From contig NZ_FPCG01000009.1 in the NCBI RefSeq assembly GCF_900116905.1, forward strand, positions 1 through 64,000: 64,000 nt of DNA. The letters run 5' to 3'. A program made the translations under genes and the position numbers. A model generated the notes under the pieces. The model was not told the DNA's origin. It ran no database searches and was given only the letters and a program-made list of their open reading frames with translations. Numbering within the stretch: the first letter of the stretch is position 1; every line of letters begins with the position of its first letter. The stretch comes from Micrococcus terreus. GTDB lineage: Bacteria; Actinomycetota; Actinomycetes; Actinomycetales; Micrococcaceae. This document shows, one piece after another, positions 26,242-33,898 of this stretch.

Positions 26242-27731
26242 GCTTGGTTCTCCTTCGAGATGGACGGATCGGCAGCAGCCGACGTGCGGGTCCTCGGTTC
26301 AGGGCGGTGGACTCGGCCCCTATGGATGAGGGCCGTCGCCAGCAGGTAGACGACACCGGCTACGACGGCTGCCGGGAACGATGCCGTGATGACTGAAAAC
26401 AGCGGCTGGGTCTCCAAGCTGATCGGGTTGTACAACCATAGATAGAAGGTCGCACCTGCCAGCAGGCCCAGGATTCCCGCCCAGTTAATACCGCCTGGAT
26501 AGGCGTAGAGCTGCCCGTGCTGAGCCAAGTGAAGTTCCCGCAGGTCCATGCGCTGCCTGCGCAGGAGGAAGTAGTCTGCCACAGCCACGCCACAGACAGC
26601 CGTCAGGAATGCCCCGGAGACGGAGACGAAGACCATGAACTGTTCGTACATGAACTGTGGGAAGAACGACAGGATCGCGGGAAGCACGAAGAATGAGGCT
26701 GTCAGCACCTTCCAGGGGATCCGTGCCAGCAGTCGCCCCGAGGACTGACGGATCGCCAGGATCGTGGAGTAGATGATCGACGACATCGAGGTGATGTTGG
26801 CGAAGGCGATGAAGACCAGAACGGCCACGCCCAGGATGGGGCCGCCGAAGGGCACCATCCATAGCGTCGGATCTGAGTCTCCCAGGGTCAGCGCAGCGCC
26901 CATGCCGACCACCTGGGCGATCAAAGTGGCCAGGAGCAGACCACCGTAGGCCGGCCAGACCGCTGCTTTCCGGGAGACTGTCATCCGGGCCAGCGATCCC
27001 ATCACCGGGTACCACGAGACACCGACCCCGACGTTGAACTCCACCGCGACCATGAAGTTCAGCGTCTCATCGTCAAAGGGAGCCAAGGGCGGAGCGTCCA
27101 TAAGGGTCCCCCATGACGTGTTCATGACGAGGAACACGAACATGATCAGGGTGATGACAGCCAGCCCGGGAGCGATCCACTTGTTGAACTTGCCGATGGT
27201 GACGGGCCCACGAGAGAGGATGAACCAGGACAGCCCGATGGCAAGCAGCGCGCCGATCACCACGGTTGGACCGTACTGATCCAGTTCTACACCGGTCACC
27301 GTCGAGGCGACCTGAGATGCTGCGCGGCCAGCCATGATCGCCAGCAGGGAGGACCATCCCATCTCGGTGACCAGGATTACAGTGAAGACCAGGATGCCCA
27401 CCCCGACCACGCCGAACGCTCCGCGCAGCAGCGTGTACTGCTCGCTGCCATACCTCTGCGAGGCTACGACCGAGGCCAGGACCATGAATCCGAGGCCGAT
27501 GGCGTTACCGATGATCATCGCCGCCACGCCCTGTTGGAATCCAACCATTAGTGCGGTGGAGCCACCGACCAGGAAGGCCCAGGTGGCGATGGCCAGGGCT
27601 GTGTTGACCCAGGTGAAGTCCCACCCGGACCATGTGCGCTCCTCTTTAAGCAGAGGGAACGTTCCGTAGGCGGACTCGCGGTCCAACTCGTGCTGGGCCG
27701 ATTCCGAACGTGAGGGAGTCGTTGACCTCAC
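26238..27731 (-). CDS. NCS1-family nucleobase/hydantoin:cation symporter
   Basis: 497 residues, about twelve hydrophobic helices, with GWDFTWVNTALAIATW near the start and SWYPVMGSLARMTVS in the middle, as in the nucleobase:cation symporter-1 family (cytosine, uracil, allantoin or hydantoin carriers). GTG 27731 is chosen because it overlaps the preceding stop (GTGA); a longer frame to 27941 only mirrors the small upstream gene. The unusual coupling to an 86-residue membrane protein suggests the latter is an accessory subunit. Confidence 0.85.
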   Translation of the reverse strand: MRSTTPSRSESAQHELDRESAYGTFPLLKEERTWSGWDFTWVNTALAIATWAFLVGGSTALMVGFQQGVAAMIIGNAIGLGFMVLASVVASQRYGSEQYTLLRGAFGVVGVGILVFTVILVTEMGWSSLLAIMAGRAASQVASTVTGVELDQYGPTVVIGALLAIGLSWFILSRGPVTIGKFNKWIAPGLAVITLIMFVFLVMNTSWGTLMDAPPLAPFDDETLNFMVAVEFNVGVGVSWYPVMGSLARMTVSRKAAVWPAYGGLLLATLIAQVVGMGAALTLGDSDPTLWMVPFGGPILGVAVLVFIAFANITSMSSIIYSTILAIRQSSGRLLARIPWKVLTASFFVLPAILSFFPQFMYEQFMVFVSVSGAFLTAVCGVAVADYFLLRRQRMDLRELHLAQHGQLYAYPGGINWAGILGLLAGATFYLWLYNPISLETQPLFSVITASFPAAVVAGVVYLLATALIHRGRVHRPEPRTRTSAAADPSISKENQA

Positions 27732-27988
27732 AGGATCACCACCAGGATGCCGACCAGACAGATGGCCAACACGGTGCCGACGTATCCCAGGAGCTCTCCG
27801 GTGGACAGTGGCTGACGTGAAGCGTCTCCAGCCAATTCCTCCTGGGCGACGATCTCCATGCGGCGTTCGAGCTCTTCGGCGACAGTGCCGGACATGCCGA
27901 CATCGGTCAGCTCGGCTGTGGCGGTGAAACGCGGCGCCCACGCGTAGCCCTCTTCAGGGCTCGGTGGTACGTAGGGGCGGGGTGTCAT
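27728..27988 (-). CDS. Small single-helix membrane protein coupled to the NCS1 carrier
   Basis: 86 residues: a soluble, acidic N-terminal half and one C-terminal membrane helix (GELLGYVGTVLAICLVGILVVIL). I do not recognise the family. The stop overlaps the GTG of the NCS1 gene, so both are made together. It is the first gene of the operon, directly downstream of the TetR operator. Small accessory proteins of this shape occur next to several secondary transporters; a stabilising or regulatory role is inference. Confidence 0.65.
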   Translation of the reverse strand: MTPRPYVPPSPEEGYAWAPRFTATAELTDVGMSGTVAEELERRMEIVAQEELAGDASRQPLSTGELLGYVGTVLAICLVGILVVIL

Positions 27989-28040
27989 GCGGACTCCTGG
28001 GGGATCAGGTGCGAGTTATCCAATGGCATTTGGTTAGAGA

Positions 28041-28063
28041 CAGTGTTCTGGTTCACACTGAAC
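28041..28063. promoter_or_regulatory. Probable TetR operator in the divergent region
   Basis: A perfect palindrome GTTCACACTGAAC at 28051-28063, preceded by CAGTGTTC at 28041-28048. The word GAACACTG (here on the minus strand) is also the core of the palindrome in front of the amidohydrolase gene (39085-39097), next to a related TetR gene. It lies between the starts at 27988 and 28124, placed to control both directions. Confidence 0.5.
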
Positions 28064-28123
28064 GGTGTCAAGGAGCTCGTCTAATGTGTCGAAGCCTCCG
28101 CCCCTCAGCCCATGGAGGTCATC

Positions 28124-28942
28124 ATGTCCGACCGCGACATTCACGTCGGCATCGTCCAGGCCCAGGCCCATCGTGGAGATGTGGGCCGGAATCTGGACAC
28201 CCTGCGGCGAATGGTTGGTCTAGCCGCCGATCGAGGAGCCGACATCGTGGTCACCCCCGAGCTGTTCTCCACTGGATACGACCCCGCGGGAGCGTGGACC
28301 CATGACGGCGAAGAGGTGCGCCTGGCGCTGCGTGGAATCGCCACCCAGCTGTCCGTCGCATTGGTGGCGTCAACCGTGGACACTATTTCTGAGCAACACT
28401 TCATCTCAGCCTCATTCTTCACACCCGAAGGCGACGAACTGAACCGAGTGCATAAACGCCACCTGTATGGCGAGGATGAACGCCGACACTTCACTCCAGG
28501 CGATGACTACGCCACCCCCGTCAAGTGGCGTGGACTCACTTGGGGCATAGGCATCTGCTACGACGTGGAGTTCCCGGAGTTCGGCCGCAGTCAAGCTTTT
28601 CGTGGAGCCGATGCCCTCCTCGTGCCCACAGCCGTCCCGGTCCTAGTGGATCCTGGCCCGCGCCCACAGGCAGCTCGCCGGATGGAATCCCACGTTTACG
28701 ACGCCTCTGTCACGTCGACCCTGCAGGTGCCTGTCCGAGCCCTGGAAAACGGCGTCTACATCGCCTATGCCAACCACACCGGTGCAGGGTTCACCGGACA
28801 GTCGTGCATCGCCTCGCCATCTGGACAGCACGCAGCCCTTCTCGGCCCCTCAGAGGAAGACGTGGCAGTGGTTCCGATCGACAAGGCGCTCCTCTCGCAC
28901 TCACGCAGGCTCAACACCTACATGCGGGACCTCGCCCGCTGA
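28124..28942 (+). CDS. Nitrilase-superfamily carbon-nitrogen hydrolase
   Basis: 272 residues. The catalytic triad of the superfamily is visible: Glu in TPELFSTGY near 47, Lys in HKRHLYG near 113 and Cys in GIGICYDVEFPE near 147. Members hydrolyse amides, nitriles or N-carbamoyl groups; which one cannot be told. ATG 28124 is preferred because GGAGGT lies four bases upstream; an earlier in-frame ATG at 28112 has no such site. Divergent from, and probably co-regulated with, the NCS1-dehydrogenase operon, so likely acts on the imported compound or its product. Its last 42 bases overlap the convergent SDR gene. Confidence 0.85.
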   Translation: MSDRDIHVGIVQAQAHRGDVGRNLDTLRRMVGLAADRGADIVVTPELFSTGYDPAGAWTHDGEEVRLALRGIATQLSVALVASTVDTISEQHFISASFFTPEGDELNRVHKRHLYGEDERRHFTPGDDYATPVKWRGLTWGIGICYDVEFPEFGRSQAFRGADALLVPTAVPVLVDPGPRPQAARRMESHVYDASVTSTLQVPVRALENGVYIAYANHTGAGFTGQSCIASPSGQHAALLGPSEEDVAVVPIDKALLSHSRRLNTYMRDLAR

Positions 28943-30520
28943 CCCAAACTCCTCACGAGGACGGAAATCTGTACCCTGCGGCGTCTTGTTCCGGCCCCCT
29001 CCCTCTGCCGCACGCATGATGTTCCGCGCCATGGTGGGGAAGATCAGCGCGTGGAAGGGCTGGATCGCGCGCCAGTAGGCCCGTCCGAGCAGCCCACTGG
29101 GGAAGAACACTGCCCGTTGGTGGTACCGGGAACCGCCACCGGGCAGCCCCTCCACGCCGAGCTGCAGCCAGGCCCGCCCGCCGGCCTTCATCTCCGCGCG
29201 CAGGGTCAGCAGCCGCCCGGGCTGGATGTCCTCCACGCGCCACCAGTCCACGTGGTCGTTGACCTGCAGATGCTCCGGATCTCGGCGCCCGCGCGCCAGG
29301 CCGTAGCCGCCCACCGCCTGATCCATCAGGCCGCGCATCCGCCACATCCAGCCCGGCGAGTACCAGCCGTTCTGCCCGCCGATCCCCTCGATCACACGCC
29401 ATACCGCCTCAGGTGAGGCGCCGCCGTCGTGCTCTCTGATGTCCGTGAACACCGTGTGGCCGGCCCAATCCGGGTCCGAGGGCAGCGGGTCGGCCGGATC
29501 AGCGCTGGCCAACACGTCATGATCCCAGGTGGTGGAGACCTCACCGGAGGTCTGCTTCTCGATCGCGCGCCGGCACGCCTCCCGGTAGGGGGTCAGCCCG
29601 CCCGGCGGATCCGGGATCACCTCGGCCACCTCATGACCGTGCGTGACCGCATCCTCCGCGAGCGAGGCCGCCAACGGCAGGGCGATCCCGGACGGGATGG
29701 GCGTGACCATGCCGATCCAGAACCCGGAGAGCCGTTGGGCCGGAAGGGGCAGGGGGATCACGGTGCGGCGCGAGAGCCCGGCCACCTCGGCGTAGTCGGT
29801 GAGCATGGACGCGAAGGTCTGGTCCTGCCCGCAGCCGATCTCCAGGGTGCGGTTGACCGGCTCAGCCAGGGCCCCGGCATGTGCCAGGTAGTAGAGCACG
29901 TCCCGCACGGCGATCGGCTCGATCCGGTTCTTCAGCCAGTCCGGCCCCACCATGAACGGCAGCCGTTCGGCCAGGTGACGGATCATCTCGAAGGAGACCG
30001 ATCCAGAACCGATCACGACGCCGGCCCGGTAGGCCACCGCAGGCACCTCACCTTCCAGCAGCACCTGGGCGACCTGTTCGCGTGAGCGCATGTGGTCGGA
30101 GAGCTCCTCCAGCGGGCGGTCCGGGTGCAGTCCGCCGAGGTAGACGATCTGCTGGACGCCGGCTTGGGCGGCAGCACTCGCCACGGTCTGGGCGATCTGC
30201 CGTTCCCGGTCGATGAAGTCGTTGCCCTGCCCGCCCATGGAGTGGACCAGGTAGTAGACCGTGTGGACGTCCTGCATGGCCGCTCGGACCTCGTCCGGCT
30301 CCTGCAGGTCGGCCGTGGCGTGCTCCACCTGGTCGAACCACGGGCGGGTGCGCAGGTCGTCCAGGTTCCGGGCGCTGACGCGGACGGTGAACCCGGCGGC
30401 GAGCAGCTCGGGGACCAGGCGTCCGCCGATGTACCCGGTGGCTCCGGTGACGAGCACGCGCCGACCCTGCCCGTCCGGCAGATCGATCTTCAGGGGTGAT
30501 GCGGGGTGTCGGGATGTCAT
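28901..30520 (-). CDS. SDR/NAD-binding protein fused to a DUF2867 domain
   Basis: 539 residues. N-terminal atypical SDR: VLVTGATGYIGGRLVPELL near 22-40, YYLVHSMGG near 90 and YLGGL near 127. The C-terminal 190 residues form a DUF2867 domain with WYSPGWMWRMRG and RALIFP-like patterns near the end. This two-domain architecture is common in actinobacteria and plants' complex-I-like relatives; its reaction is not established. ATG 30520 has TAGCGT six bases upstream (leaderless). The 3' end overlaps the convergent hydrolase gene by 42 bases. Confidence 0.8.
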   Translation of the reverse strand: MTSRHPASPLKIDLPDGQGRRVLVTGATGYIGGRLVPELLAAGFTVRVSARNLDDLRTRPWFDQVEHATADLQEPDEVRAAMQDVHTVYYLVHSMGGQGNDFIDRERQIAQTVASAAAQAGVQQIVYLGGLHPDRPLEELSDHMRSREQVAQVLLEGEVPAVAYRAGVVIGSGSVSFEMIRHLAERLPFMVGPDWLKNRIEPIAVRDVLYYLAHAGALAEPVNRTLEIGCGQDQTFASMLTDYAEVAGLSRRTVIPLPLPAQRLSGFWIGMVTPIPSGIALPLAASLAEDAVTHGHEVAEVIPDPPGGLTPYREACRRAIEKQTSGEVSTTWDHDVLASADPADPLPSDPDWAGHTVFTDIREHDGGASPEAVWRVIEGIGGQNGWYSPGWMWRMRGLMDQAVGGYGLARGRRDPEHLQVNDHVDWWRVEDIQPGRLLTLRAEMKAGGRAWLQLGVEGLPGGGSRYHQRAVFFPSGLLGRAYWRAIQPFHALIFPTMARNIMRAAEGGGRNKTPQGTDFRPREEFGSAGEVPHVGVEPA

Positions 30521-30526
30521 GTGCTC

Positions 30527-30532
30527 ACGCTA
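30527..30532 (-). promoter_or_regulatory. -10 box, leaderless promoter of SDR-DUF2867 gene
   Basis: TAGCGT on the minus strand followed by six bases (GAGCAC) and ATG 30520. Confidence 0.5.
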
Positions 30533-30622
30533 CGGGGTGACCCGGACATGGAAGGGGCCGGCGAGGTGGCGACGCGCCGATGCGGTGAGCGCAGGCCCCT
30601 CCCCATCGGGACCGGAGATCTC

Positions 30623-30628
30623 TAGACT
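30623..30628 (+). promoter_or_regulatory. -10 box, leaderless promoter
   Basis: TAGACT, six bases (CAGGGT), then ATG 30635. Opposes the promoter at 30527-30532 across a gap of about 95 bases. Confidence 0.5.
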
Positions 30629-30634
30629 CAGGGT

Positions 30635-31021
30635 ATGACCTCGGAGAACACACCCCACCAGCCCGACCAGCCGTCCGCGCCTCGCTTCACCCCGGCGCCG
30701 TCCTTCATGGGCCGCTCCTCAGGTGTGTCCGCGCGCCCCCAGACCGCCGAGCGGCTGGACAGCCTGAAGTCCACCGCCCAGGCCACCGGGCAGAAGATCA
30801 ACGACTTCCGCACCAACCCGCGCGCCGGTCGTGACACGGCCGAGGCCACCGCCCGCACCGCCTGGAACCGCACTCGCGTGTGGGGCGAGAAGGGTCTGCG
30901 CACCCTCTCCTCCGGTGCACTGAAGGCCGCGGACTACCTCAAGAGCCTGGAGAAGGACGTCGCCCCCGGCCCGAAGGCCCCGGGCGAGCTGCCCTCCGCA
31001 GGCACCACCCCGAAGCGCTGA
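30635..31021 (+). CDS. Hypothetical protein (128 aa, Pro-rich, helical)
   Basis: I do not recognise this protein. The first 45 residues are Pro/Ser-rich and look unstructured; residues 46-110 are charged with a helical pattern (SLKSTAQATGQKINDF, AAWNRTRVWGEKGLRTL); the tail is again Pro/Gly-rich. No signal peptide, membrane helix or cysteine. It is transcribed alone: a leaderless-type promoter lies in front and a 12-bp hairpin follows 37 bases after the stop. Codon use is typical for the genome, which supports it being real. Confidence 0.6.
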   Translation: MTSENTPHQPDQPSAPRFTPAPSFMGRSSGVSARPQTAERLDSLKSTAQATGQKINDFRTNPRAGRDTAEATARTAWNRTRVWGEKGLRTLSSGALKAADYLKSLEKDVAPGPKAPGELPSAGTTPKR

Positions 31022-31058
31022 TCGGGCCCATCATCCTGCCGGCGCTGACCGGCGCACT

Positions 31059-31092
31059 GCACGAAGGACCTCCTCATGGGGGTCCTTCGTGC
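31059..31092 (+). terminator. Hairpin terminator after the 128-aa gene
   Basis: GCACGAAGGACC pairs perfectly with GGTCCTTCGTGC across a 10-base loop, 37 bases after the stop at 31021 and before the next ribosome site. Confidence 0.7.
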
Positions 31093-31143
31093 GTCACACC
31101 CCGACCGCTCGGAGTCAGCGATCCGGGCACCCCAGGAGGAATC

Positions 31144-31629
31144 ATGACCGAGAAGGATCAGATCACCACCGTGCTGGAGCAGGTCGACAAGGCCGGCATC
31201 GCCATGCTGGTCACCACCGAGGATGACGGCCGCATCGTCAGCCGTCCCATGGCCGTGCAGGAGGTGGCCGCCGACCACGCCATCTGGTTCATCACCCGTT
31301 CCACCGGTGATGCCTCGCAGGACTCCAAGGGCGGGCAGCAGGTCAACGTCACGTTGGCGAACAAGGGCTTCTGGGCCTCGATCTCCGGCACCGGCGAGGT
31401 GGTCCGGGACGATCAGCGCAAGCGCGAGTTCTGGAACGCCGGCACGGAGGCCTTCTTCGGTGAGGACGCCTCCCCGGAGGACCCCGAGATCGTGCTGATC
31501 CGCGTCCAGCCGCAGTCGGCCGAATACTGGGACTCCCCCGGAGCTGTCGCCACCGTCGTGGAGGTCGTCAAGGGCAAGGTCACCGGCAAGCCGGCCAACC
31601 CCGGCGAGAACGAGACCGTCCAGTTCTGA
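31144..31629 (+). CDS. Pyridoxamine 5'-phosphate oxidase-like FMN split-barrel protein
   Basis: 161 residues of the general-stress-protein-26 type: a split-barrel flavin-binding domain with AMLVTTEDDGRIVSRPM near residue 20, FITRSTGDASQD near 50 and ASISGTGEVVRD near 78. Family members bind FMN or F420 and are often stress-induced; true pyridoxal phosphate synthesis is unlikely for this short form. ATG 31144 has a strong AGGAGGA ribosome site. It is flanked by hairpins on both sides and is thus probably monocistronic. Confidence 0.85.
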   Translation: MTEKDQITTVLEQVDKAGIAMLVTTEDDGRIVSRPMAVQEVAADHAIWFITRSTGDASQDSKGGQQVNVTLANKGFWASISGTGEVVRDDQRKREFWNAGTEAFFGEDASPEDPEIVLIRVQPQSAEYWDSPGAVATVVEVVKGKVTGKPANPGENETVQF

Positions 31630-31677
31630 GTCGGGCTTGAGCCCCGACCAGGGCTGAACGAGTTTTCCTGATCGAAT

Positions 31678-31717
31678 CACAGCGGTGTCATTCCGAAAGC
31701 GGAATGGCACCGCTGTG
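31678..31717 (+). terminator. Hairpin terminator after the split-barrel gene
   Basis: CACAGCGGTG-t-CATTCCG, loop AAAG, CGGAATG-g-CACCGCTGTG: an 18-position stem with one mismatch. A smaller hairpin (GTCGGG...CCCGAC) lies at 31630-31648 directly after the stop. Confidence 0.7.
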
Positions 31718-31853
31718 CTGTCTGGATTGGTGGGCGCCGAGAAATCCTTATCGTGTCCGCCCCGGTCCGTAGGTTCACCACCATCACCGCTGAACAGGAA
31801 CCAGCCATCCCGGTTGGCCACTCCTGCAGGCACCTGATGGAGGAGATCCCCCC

Positions 31854-32603
31854 ATGGACGCGTTTCCCACGCAGCACCAGCAGCACCCCGCCGCCCCGGC
31901 ATCCCCCGCAGGGCAGAAGCCCCGCAAGCCCTGGTACAAGCGGTGGTGGGCCATCGCTCTGGGCGTGGTCCTGGCGATCGGTGTGATCGCCAACCTCGGA
32001 GGCAACGGGCAGGACAGCCCCACGGCCACCGCCGAGACCACTCCGGCCAGCTCGCCGTCGAGTTCGTCGGCCTCCCCGAGCACCTCTGCACCGGCCTCGC
32101 CGTCCACCAGCGCCAGCGCCACGGCGGTGCAGGCGGCCGAGGTCGAGGAGTCTGAGTCGCCGACATCCACTCCCACGCCCACACCGTCGGAGGAGCCGGA
32201 GCCCACTCCCACCGAGGAGCCGGAGCCCGTCGAGGCAGATCCGAGTGACTACGAGAAGTTGACCGCTCGCGATTTGGCCTTGATCACCAAGGACCCTGAT
32301 GCGCATATGGGACGTCAGGTCCAGGTCTATGCCCACATCACTCAGTTCGATGCTGCCACCGGAGACTGCATCTTCCGCGGCAATGCTTCGCAGGCCAACA
32401 TGGCCGACACCTGGGACTACGAGCACAACTCGATGTTCATGGCTGAGACCGGGATCGGCTGCGAGGCCCTGAGTGACTTCGTCGGCGACGACCAGGTGCA
32501 CGTCCTGGCCACCGTGCTGATGTCGATGTCGTATGACACCCAGATCGGAGGGTCAACCACGGTCCCCGTCTACCAGATCGACGGCATCGAACTCGTGCAG
32601 TGA
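31854..32603 (+). CDS. Membrane-anchored protein with Ser/Thr/Pro-rich stalk
   Basis: 249 residues: a short Gln/Pro-rich inside tail, one membrane helix (WWAIALGVVLAIGVIANL, about 31-48), a low-complexity stalk of Ser, Thr, Ala, Pro and Glu (about 55-130), then an outside domain of about 120 residues with two cysteines (GDCIF and GIGCEAL) that may pair. This layout is common for actinobacterial surface proteins; the outer domain resembles the small OB-like domains found beside DUF4352 and Shr-type tails, but I cannot name it. GGAGGAG lies eight bases before ATG 31854. Confidence 0.6.
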   Translation: MDAFPTQHQQHPAAPASPAGQKPRKPWYKRWWAIALGVVLAIGVIANLGGNGQDSPTATAETTPASSPSSSSASPSTSAPASPSTSASATAVQAAEVEESESPTSTPTPTPSEEPEPTPTEEPEPVEADPSDYEKLTARDLALITKDPDAHMGRQVQVYAHITQFDAATGDCIFRGNASQANMADTWDYEHNSMFMAETGIGCEALSDFVGDDQVHVLATVLMSMSYDTQIGGSTTVPVYQIDGIELVQ

Positions 32604-32622
32604 TCACGGCAGACCAGAGCAC

Positions 32623-33864
32623 TCACCCGCGCTGGAACTCCATGATCCGGTCGAGGGCCTGAGCCACGGCGTCGTAGCCGGCGGCGAAGGACAGCCGCAC
32701 GTACCGGTCGCCGCCCCGGGAGTCGAAGTCGCCTCCCGGGGTGAGCGCCACATGGGCCTGCTCCAGCAGCGCCGCGCAGTACACCGCCGAAGATCCGTAC
32801 CGCTCCAGCATCCGTTCCCCCGGCCGCGCGTAGAAGTAGAACGCCCCGTCCGCCGGAGCCGCATCCATCCACCCCAGCTCCTGCGCCCGCGCCAGCACCA
32901 GCTCACGGGTCCGGGCGAACTCGGCCACCTGCGCATCGCACTCGGCATAGGACTGCTCTGAGAACGCCTCCACCGCCGCGTACTGAGCTGCCGCCGGCGG
33001 ACACAGGGACACCGACCCCGTCAGACCGGACACCGCCGCGGCCAGGTCATCCGGCATCAGCATCCAGCCGATCCGCCAGCCCGGCATCCCCCAGTACTTG
33101 GAGAACGAGCTGATCACCACTGCCTCCCGGGAGAACTCCCACGCGCACACACCGCGCTCGTCGCCCGGCTCATCCCCCACCTGCGCCGTGTCCGCGTAGG
33201 TGATGCCGTGGTAGATCTCATCCGAGACCAGTCGCACCCCACGCTCAGCACACCACGCCGCCAGCGCCCCCAGCTCCTCCCGGGTGACCATCGTCCCGGT
33301 GGGGTTGTTCGGCGAAGCGATCACCAGTCCCGCCAGCGGACCGTGCACCCGTTCAGCCTCCTCCAGCAGCTCCGGCGTGGGCTGGAAGCGCACCTGCGGG
33401 CCGGCGTCGATCTCCACCACCTGGCACCCCAGCGCCTGCAGGATGTTCCGGTACGCCGGGTACCCCGGACGGGCCATCGCCACCCGGTCGCCCGGATTGA
33501 ACGCCGCCAGGAACCCCGTGACGAATGCCCCCGAGGACCCCGTGGTCACCGCCACCTGCCCCGCCTGCACGTCCAGTCCGTACCACCGCCGGTAATGCCC
33601 GGCGATCGCCTCACGCAGCTCCGGGATCCCCAGGATCGGCGTGTAGTTCAACGCCCGCCCGGACCCGTGCACCTCTGCCGCAGCCTGGTTCACTCCGCTC
33701 GGCGCCCCGCCACCAGGTTCGCCCGCGCACAGACTGATCACCTCGTGCCCGGCCTGCCGCAGCTGGCTCACCCGGCCCAGGATGTTCATCACCTCGAAGT
33801 CCGGCACCTGCGAGCGCGAGGACGGACCGAGGGGCTGCCGCGAGCGGTTCATGTCACCAGTCAT
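32623..33864 (-). CDS. Class I/II pyridoxal-phosphate aminotransferase
   Basis: 413 residues of fold-type I. The PLP lysine lies in SSFSKYWGMPGWRIGW near residue 253; PNNPTGT near 185 and SDEIYHGI near 217 hold the Asn and Asp/Tyr cofactor contacts, and the C-terminal YVRLSFA arginine binds the substrate carboxylate. Most like aspartate/aromatic or MocR-free branched-chain type aminotransferases; the amino acid is unknown. ATG 33864 is chosen over ATG 33852 because a TAGCCT box lies exactly six bases upstream. Shares a 34-base divergent promoter with the MFS gene. Confidence 0.88.
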   Translation of the reverse strand: MTGDMNRSRQPLGPSSRSQVPDFEVMNILGRVSQLRQAGHEVISLCAGEPGGGAPSGVNQAAAEVHGSGRALNYTPILGIPELREAIAGHYRRWYGLDVQAGQVAVTTGSSGAFVTGFLAAFNPGDRVAMARPGYPAYRNILQALGCQVVEIDAGPQVRFQPTPELLEEAERVHGPLAGLVIASPNNPTGTMVTREELGALAAWCAERGVRLVSDEIYHGITYADTAQVGDEPGDERGVCAWEFSREAVVISSFSKYWGMPGWRIGWMLMPDDLAAAVSGLTGSVSLCPPAAAQYAAVEAFSEQSYAECDAQVAEFARTRELVLARAQELGWMDAAPADGAFYFYARPGERMLERYGSSAVYCAALLEQAHVALTPGGDFDSRGGDRYVRLSFAAGYDAVAQALDRIMEFQRG

Positions 33865-33870
33865 GCTCCG

Positions 33871-33876
33871 AGGCTA
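33871..33876 (-). promoter_or_regulatory. -10 box, leaderless promoter of aminotransferase gene
   Basis: TAGCCT on the minus strand, six bases (CGGAGC) before ATG 33864. Confidence 0.5.
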
Positions 33877-33884
33877 TCCGGGCG

Positions 33885-33890
33885 TATCTT
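33885..33890 (+). promoter_or_regulatory. Possible -10 box of the MFS gene
   Basis: TATCTT, eight bases before GTG 33899. The opposing aminotransferase -10 lies only nine bases to the left. Confidence 0.35.
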
Positions 33891-33898
33891 GGGTCAGC

